Program-made: the position numbers and the translations under genes
Shown: positions 59,691-64,000 of the stretch, in pieces
Layout of the letters: each line of letters opens with the position of its first letter
How positions within the stretch are numbered: position 1 is the first letter of the stretch
NCBI RefSeq assembly: GCF_015100155.1
Contig: NZ_JACKZA010000003.1
Span: 62,001 to 126,000, forward strand
Reading direction: 5' to 3'
DNA from: Acidithiobacillus sp. HP-2
GTDB taxonomy: Bacteria > Pseudomonadota > Gammaproteobacteria > Acidithiobacillales > Acidithiobacillaceae
Length of the DNA stretch: 64,000 bases
The notes under the pieces: generated by a model
What the model saw: the letters and a program-made list of their open reading frames with translations, nothing else
Database searches by the model: none
What the model was told of the DNA's origin: nothing

Positions 59691-60224
59691 ATGGCTATGC
59701 GTTGGTATGTAGTACATGCATTCTCGGGTTTTGAGAAGAAAGTTCAGGCAGAAATTCGCGAGCGGGCGCAACGCGAGGGTCTTGGCGATTGTTTTGGCGA
59801 GATACTGGTTCCTGTGGAAGAAGTCGTGGAAATGCGAAATGGTCAAAAAACCAATTCACAGCGCATGTTTTATCCAGGCTACGTTCTCGTGCAAATGGAA
59901 ATGGATGATACAACCTGGCATCTTGTGAAAAGCACACCCAGGGTCACCGGTTTTGTGGGAGGTTCGGTCGGGCGTCCGCATCCGCTCAGTGATGCAGAGA
60001 CTGATGCCATCATGGATCGCATCAAGGAAGGCGTTGAAAAGCCGCGTCCGAAATTCAGTTTCGATGCGGGCGAGCAGGTGCGGGTCATCGACGGTCCTTT
60101 CAAGGACTTTAATGGTGTGGTTGAAGAAGTCAATTTTGAGAAAAGTAAACTGCGGGTGTCGGTCACCATTTTTGGTCGCTCCACCCCCGTAGAGCTGGAT
60201 TTCGGTCAGGTAGAAAAAGTCTGA
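59691..60224 (+). CDS. nusG: Transcription termination/antitermination factor NusG
   Basis: A protein of 177 residues with the NGN domain ([29 protein letters not shown]) and a C-terminal KOW domain ([18 protein letters not shown]). It couples RNA polymerase to Rho or to the ribosome. GGAGGAG lies upstream, within the end of secE. Confidence 0.97.
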   Translation: MAMRWYVVHAFSGFEKKVQAEIRERAQREGLGDCFGEILVPVEEVVEMRNGQKTNSQRMFYPGYVLVQMEMDDTTWHLVKSTPRVTGFVGGSVGRPHPLSDAETDAIMDRIKEGVEKPRPKFSFDAGEQVRVIDGPFKDFNGVVEEVNFEKSKLRVSVTIFGRSTPVELDFGQVEKV

Positions 60225-60277
60225 CGGTTACATGACGAGGGAGCCTGACGGCGTTTGCACCTCACAGGAGCTGAGTA

Positions 60278-60706
60278 ATGGCAAAGAAAATAACTGGTTA
60301 TATCAAATTGCAGGTTAAGGCTACCCAAGCCAATCCGAGTCCGCCCATTGGTCCGGCCTTGGGTCAGCGCGGCCTCAATATCATGGAATTTTGCAAGGCT
60401 TTTAATGCCCAAACTCAGGGTGTAGAACCCGGTTTGCCATTGCCCGTGGTGATTACGGTATTTGCAGACAAAAGTTTTACTTTTGAAGTTAAAACCCCAC
60501 CCGCTGCCGTGTTGTTGATGAAAGCTGCAGGCTTACCAAAAGGTAGCGGCCGTCCAAATACCATGAAGGTCGGTAAGGTGACAGAGGCGCAGGTCGAGGA
60601 AATCGCCAAGACCAAGATGCCCGATCTCAATACCGAAAATCTGGAATCGGCCAAACGGAGTGTGCGTGGTACTGCCCGGAGTATGGGCCTGACGGTGGAG
60701 GGCTAA
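60278..60706 (+). CDS. rplK: 50S ribosomal protein L11
   Basis: A protein of 142 residues, with [20 protein letters not shown] at the N-terminus and the C-terminal rRNA-binding [12 protein letters not shown]. It forms the GTPase-associated stalk base and serves RelA-dependent responses. rplA follows after 3 bp. Confidence 0.98.
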   Translation: MAKKITGYIKLQVKATQANPSPPIGPALGQRGLNIMEFCKAFNAQTQGVEPGLPLPVVITVFADKSFTFEVKTPPAAVLLMKAAGLPKGSGRPNTMKVGKVTEAQVEEIAKTKMPDLNTENLESAKRSVRGTARSMGLTVEG

Positions 60707-60709
60707 GAC

Positions 60710-61402
60710 ATGGCTAATAAATCCAAACGGAGTACCGCTGCTCGTGATTTGGTCAATCGCAACCAACGCTACGCCATTGAAGAAGCATTGGACCTGGTCA
60801 AGAAAATAGCCACGGCCAAGTTCGATGAATCAGTGGATGTCGCAGTCGGTTTGGGGATTGATCCCCGCAAATCCGATCAGGTGGTTCGCGGCGCGGTAGT
60901 GTTACCCAATGGCACCGGTAAACAAATGCGGGTCGCCGTGTTTGCAACAGCTGACAAGGCTAATGAAGCCCGTGAAGCTGGAGCCGATATCGTTGGCATG
61001 GAAGATCTGGCCGAACAGGTCAAGGCCGGACAGATGGATTTTGACGTGGTCATTGCCACTCCAGATGCGATGCGTATTGTCGGCACTTTGGGCCCGGTTC
61101 TGGGGCCGCGAGGTTTGATGCCAAACCCCAAAGTGGGTACCGTTACGGCAGATGTGCGTACCGCAGTAGTCAATGCCAAGGGTGGTCAGGTGCGTTACCG
61201 TGCCGACAAGGGCGGTATTGTGCATAGCAGTATTGGCAAGTCTTCCTTTGAAGCTAAAGCCCTGCAGGAAAACCTGATGGCGCTGATTGACAGCTTGCGT
61301 AAAGCCAAACCGGCTACCAGCAAGGGCATTTATATTCGTAAAGTCAGTTTGTCTCCGACCATGGGTCCCGGGGTCGGCGTAGATCTTTCTGGCTTGGCGT
61401 AA
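60710..61402 (+). CDS. rplA: 50S ribosomal protein L1
   Basis: A protein of 230 residues with the L1 signature [18 protein letters not shown] near residue 125. It forms the L1 stalk, and in many bacteria it represses its own operon by binding the rplK leader. That regulation is not visible here. Confidence 0.98.
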   Translation: MANKSKRSTAARDLVNRNQRYAIEEALDLVKKIATAKFDESVDVAVGLGIDPRKSDQVVRGAVVLPNGTGKQMRVAVFATADKANEAREAGADIVGMEDLAEQVKAGQMDFDVVIATPDAMRIVGTLGPVLGPRGLMPNPKVGTVTADVRTAVVNAKGGQVRYRADKGGIVHSSIGKSSFEAKALQENLMALIDSLRKAKPATSKGIYIRKVSLSPTMGPGVGVDLSGLA

Positions 61403-61544
61403 CAGTTTCTGTCTTCGGGCGGAAAGGTCGGCGTGAGCCGGCGTACAAAGACCGCAGGGGGCGCAAGCCTTAATGTTTTTCCCTGCGTAGGCGACGGCGC
61501 GCCAACCTTTTGGCCGCCTCGGTTAGATAGGAGGTGACATTCAC
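61403..61544 (+). promoter_or_regulatory. Ribosomal protein L10 leader region
   Basis: This 142-bp gap between rplA and rplJ has GC-rich, self-complementary segments (GGCGGAAAGGTCGGCGTGAG and later GGCGACGGCGCGCCAACC) and a strong AGGAGGTGA before the GTG start. By position it corresponds to the L10 leader, which binds the L10-L12 complex to repress translation. The exact kink-turn fold was not computed. Confidence 0.7.
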
Positions 61545-62066
61545 GTGAGTCTCAAACTCGCAGAAAAGGAACAGGTCGTCATCGCCCTTCAAGCCAAAAT
61601 CACAGAGGCGCAAGCCACTGTGGTAGCAGAGTATCGTGGTTTGACTGTGGCACAAATGACGGCGTTTCGGGCAGAAGCTCTGAAACAGTCCGTACATGTT
61701 CAGGTGGTAAAAAACACGCTGTTGAAGCGGGCCCTGGCGGGCACGCCATTCGCAGTCATGGACTCTTTGTTGAAGGGACCCCTGGTATTTGGAGCGGCGG
61801 AAGATCCGGTGGCATTAGCCAAAATTTTTACGGATTTCGCCAAGCGTTTTGACAAGCTGGTGGTTACCGGTGGCGTATTGAGTGGCAAGCAGATTGATGC
61901 TGCGGCTATTGCCCAATTGAGCAAAATGCCGTCTCGTGAAGAATTGCTGGCCAAGTTGCTCGGCACCATGCAGGCGCCTGTATCCGGTTTCGTACGCACC
62001 CTCAACGAGGTTCCGAGTCGTTTTGTTCGGGTCCTTGCAGCAGTTCGCGATCAACGCGCTGCCTAA
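61545..62066 (+). CDS. rplJ: 50S ribosomal protein L10
   Basis: A protein of 173 residues that anchors the L7/L12 dimers on the stalk. [18 protein letters not shown] and [14 protein letters not shown] are in the N-terminal domain, and a short helical C-terminus binds L12. The GTG start has a strong AGGAGGTGA upstream. Confidence 0.97.
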   Translation: MSLKLAEKEQVVIALQAKITEAQATVVAEYRGLTVAQMTAFRAEALKQSVHVQVVKNTLLKRALAGTPFAVMDSLLKGPLVFGAAEDPVALAKIFTDFAKRFDKLVVTGGVLSGKQIDAAAIAQLSKMPSREELLAKLLGTMQAPVSGFVRTLNEVPSRFVRVLAAVRDQRAA

Positions 62067-62095
62067 CTCAAAATTAATGATGAAGGAGTTGTAAA

Positions 62096-62482
62096 ATGGC
62101 ATTGTCCAAAGCTGAAATTTTAGACGCTATTGCAGGCATGACGGTTCTTGAACTTTCCGAACTGATCAAGGAAATGGAAGAAAAATTTGGTGTTTCTGCA
62201 GCCGCAGTAGCCGTTGCCGCCCCTGCCGGTGGTGCTGCTGGTGGTGATGGAGCTGCTGCAGCAGAAGAACAAACTGAATTTGATGTCATTCTGACCAGTG
62301 CTGGTGCCAACAAGGTGAACACCATCAAGGTAGTGCGTGCCATTACCGGTCTTGGCCTGAAAGAAGCCAAGGATCTGGTCGACGGCGCGCCCAAGGCTGT
62401 GAAAGAAGGCGTCGCCAAGGCTGAGGCCGAAAGCGTCAAGGCCCAACTCGTCGAGGCTGGTGCCGAGGCGGAGATCAAGTAA
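62096..62482 (+). CDS. rplL: 50S ribosomal protein L7/L12
   Basis: A stalk protein of 128 residues. The N-terminal dimerisation domain is followed by an Ala/Gly-rich hinge (about residues 38-55) and the C-terminal factor-binding domain with [20 protein letters not shown]-like sequence (here [20 protein letters not shown]). GAAGGAG precedes the ATG. Confidence 0.98.
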   Translation: MALSKAEILDAIAGMTVLELSELIKEMEEKFGVSAAAVAVAAPAGGAAGGDGAAAAEEQTEFDVILTSAGANKVNTIKVVRAITGLGLKEAKDLVDGAPKAVKEGVAKAEAESVKAQLVEAGAEAEIK

Positions 62483-62513
62483 TCTGTTGTACACGTATTA
62501 AGCAGTTTATCTG

Positions 62514-62538
62514 GCTGGCAACAAATACGGTTGCCAGC
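62514..62538 (+). promoter_or_regulatory. Hairpin between rplL and rpoB (attenuator or processing site)
   Basis: A perfect 9-bp stem, GCTGGCAAC/GTTGCCAGC, with a 7-base loop lies 32 bp after the rplL stop. It is followed by CCCTTCATCG instead of a U-run. By position it matches the known rplL-rpoB attenuator or RNase III site of other proteobacteria, which lowers rpoBC expression relative to stalk proteins. Function inferred. Confidence 0.6.
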
Positions 62539-62608
62539 CCCTTCATCGTTTGTGGAAAGCAGCTTTAGGTGTTTTCCCTGAACCTTGCGGTCGTCGCGCG
62601 GAGCATCC

Positions 62609-64000
62609 ATGGCCTACTCTTTTACTGAAAAGAAACGGATTCGTAAAGACTTTGGCAAAAGCCAGAGCATTCTCGCAGTGCCATATCTGCTGGCTACGCA
62701 GATGGATTCTTATCGGGAGTTCCTCCAGGAGTCAACGGCTCCGGCGGCGCGCAAGGAAACAGGGCTAGAGGCGGTTTTCCGCTCGATTTTTCCGATGGAG
62801 AGCTACTCCGGCAATGCCATGCTGGATTATGTTTCCTATCGTCTGGAAAAACCGGCTTTTGATGTGGTGGAATGTCGTCAGCGCGGTCTGACCTTTAATG
62901 CCGGCCTGCGCGTACGGTTGCGCCTGGCGGTCATGGAAAAGGATGACAGCACCGGCGCCAAGCGGGTCAAAGATGTGAAGGAACAGGACGTGTACATGGG
63001 GGAAATACCGCTCATGACCGAACACGGTTCGTTTGTCATTAATGGTACCGAGCGCATTATTGTTTCGCAGCTGCACCGTTCACCGGGTGTGTTTTTTGAC
63101 CATGATCGGGGTAAAACCCACTCCTCGGGCAAACTGTTATTTAATGCCCGTATCATTCCCTATCGCGGTTCCTGGCTGGATTTTGAGTTTGATCCCAAGG
63201 ACCATGTTTACGCGCGCATTGATCGGCGTCGCAAATTGCCGGCAACTACTTTGTTACGGGCGCTGGGTTATGGTACGGAAGATATTCTCGAAATGTTTTT
63301 TGAGACAGATAGCTTCCATATTCTGGATGGAGAGCTGAATTATGATTTGATTCCCCAGCGTCTTCAGGGGGAAATTGCCAGCTTTGATATAGTCAACCCG
63401 GCAACGGGTGAAGTGCTTGTTGCTACTGGCAAACGCATTACTGCGCGTCATATCAAAGCGCTGACCGAAGTTCCGGGATTACAGCAGCTGCCCGTACCGG
63501 ATGTGTTTGTCCTTGGGAAGGTGGTTGCCAAGGACGTCGTCAATCCGGAAACCGGTGAAGTACTGCTGGCAGTCAATGAACCCATTACCGGAGAAGTGCT
63601 CGATGTGCTGCGCAAGGGACCTTCTTTGTCTCTGCACACCCTGTACATCAATGAAATTGATCGGGGTCCCTATATTTCCGAGACGCTTCGAATTGATACA
63701 TCCCGTGATGCGCATGAAGCGCAGATGGAAATTTATCGCTTAATGCGCCCGGGTGAGCCGCCGACCAAGGATGCTGCCCAGAATCTTTTCCAGGGCCTGT
63801 TTTTCAGCCCGGATCGTTATGACCTGTCGGGTGTGGGTCGGATGAAGTTCAATCGTCGCGTCGGGCGTGAAGAAATCACGGGTCCCGGAGTGCTGAGCAG
63901 CGAGGATATCCTGGCCGTACTCAAGGTGCTGGTATCCCTGCGCAACGGCATCGGCGAAATTGACGATATTGATCATCTCGGTAACCGGCGGGTGCGTTCT
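62609..64000 (+). CDS. rpoB: RNA polymerase beta subunit (partial, runs off the window)
   Basis: The first 464 codons of a protein normally near 1350-1400 residues. The N-terminus, [20 protein letters not shown], and the block [22 protein letters not shown] near residue 133 are diagnostic. The catalytic and rifampicin-binding regions lie beyond the window. The ATG at 62609 lacks a strong ribosome binding site (CGGAG eleven bases upstream). Confidence 0.98.
   Translation, partial: MAYSFTEKKRIRKDFGKSQSILAVPYLLATQMDSYREFLQESTAPAARKETGLEAVFRSIFPMESYSGNAMLDYVSYRLEKPAFDVVECRQRGLTFNAGLRVRLRLAVMEKDDSTGAKRVKDVKEQDVYMGEIPLMTEHGSFVINGTERIIVSQLHRSPGVFFDHDRGKTHSSGKLLFNARIIPYRGSWLDFEFDPKDHVYARIDRRRKLPATTLLRALGYGTEDILEMFFETDSFHILDGELNYDLIPQRLQGEIASFDIVNPATGEVLVATGKRITARHIKALTEVPGLQQLPVPDVFVLGKVVAKDVVNPETGEVLLAVNEPITGEVLDVLRKGPSLSLHTLYINEIDRGPYISETLRIDTSRDAHEAQMEIYRLMRPGEPPTKDAAQNLFQGLFFSPDRYDLSGVGRMKFNRRVGREEITGPGVLSSEDILAVLKVLVSLRNGIGEIDDIDHLGNRRVRS

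Overview
The window looks like one chromosomal segment of a free-living proteobacterium. The best fit is Acidithiobacillus or a close relative. This rests on gene content and order: a hopanoid-type glycosyltransferase (HpnB) beside pilT/pilU, a sulfide:quinone-reductase-like flavoprotein, and the gene orders yggT-proC-yggS//pilT-pilU, smpB-ratA-bamE//fur, rplU-rpmA-obgE-proB and tRNA-tuf-secE-nusG-rpl-rpoB. No rRNA gene is present, so the assignment is an inference. Nearly everything is core metabolism and information processing, densely packed with many 4-bp ATGA overlaps.

Layout. 1-2.1 kb (minus): end of an AbrB-family membrane protein, trmL and comF. 2.1-5.7 kb (plus): biotin operon bioF-bioH-bioC-bioD; bioB lies apart at 16.9 kb. 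5.8-11.1 kb (plus): htpX, the N-end-rule transferases aat and bpt, an orphan FetB-type permease, a DEDD exonuclease, a 2Fe-2S flavin reductase and a small charged protein, closed by a strong terminator. 11.1-16.8 kb: zinc-ribbon and membrane protein genes divergent from a TetR regulator, then argB, a HAD hydrolase, an EmrA-like fusion protein without EmrB, and a PagL-type lipid A deacylase. 16.9-19.6 kb (minus): bioB, yggT, proC, yggS. 19.7-23.1 kb (plus): pilT, pilU, hpnB. 23.1-28.6 kb: SQR-like flavoprotein, trmB, purE-purK, dsbB with a DsbC/G-like partner, and smpB. 28.7-34.8 kb: phospholipase-D-type synthase, ratA, bamE, fur, proB, obgE, L27, L21 and a YaiI protein. 34.9-36.3 kb: one insertion sequence. 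36.5-47.1 kb: putA, a SulP transporter and a methionine/quinone block (metE, ubiE, GST, metW, metX). 47.4-53.9 kb (plus): a membrane protein, glyA, nrdR, the riboflavin operon ribD-ribE-ribBA-ribH and nusB. 54-57.4 kb: Sel1-repeat protein, LapA-like protein, ubiB, OmpA-like protein. 57.6-64 kb: tRNA-Tyr/Gly/Thr, tuf, tRNA-Trp, secE, nusG, rplK, rplA, the L10 leader, rplJ, rplL and the start of rpoB.

The most unusual feature is a family of three ~200-bp near-palindromic intergenic elements at about 14.8, 24.4 and 47.2 kb. They share an almost identical core, and their outer arms differ between copies while staying self-complementary within each copy. Other points of interest are two related TetR-type operators, one in front of the tetR gene and one between emrA and the PagL-type gene; a histidine-rich insertion in MetE; a RibBA whose GTP cyclohydrolase II half has lost its zinc site; and an SQR-like protein that appears to lack one redox cysteine.
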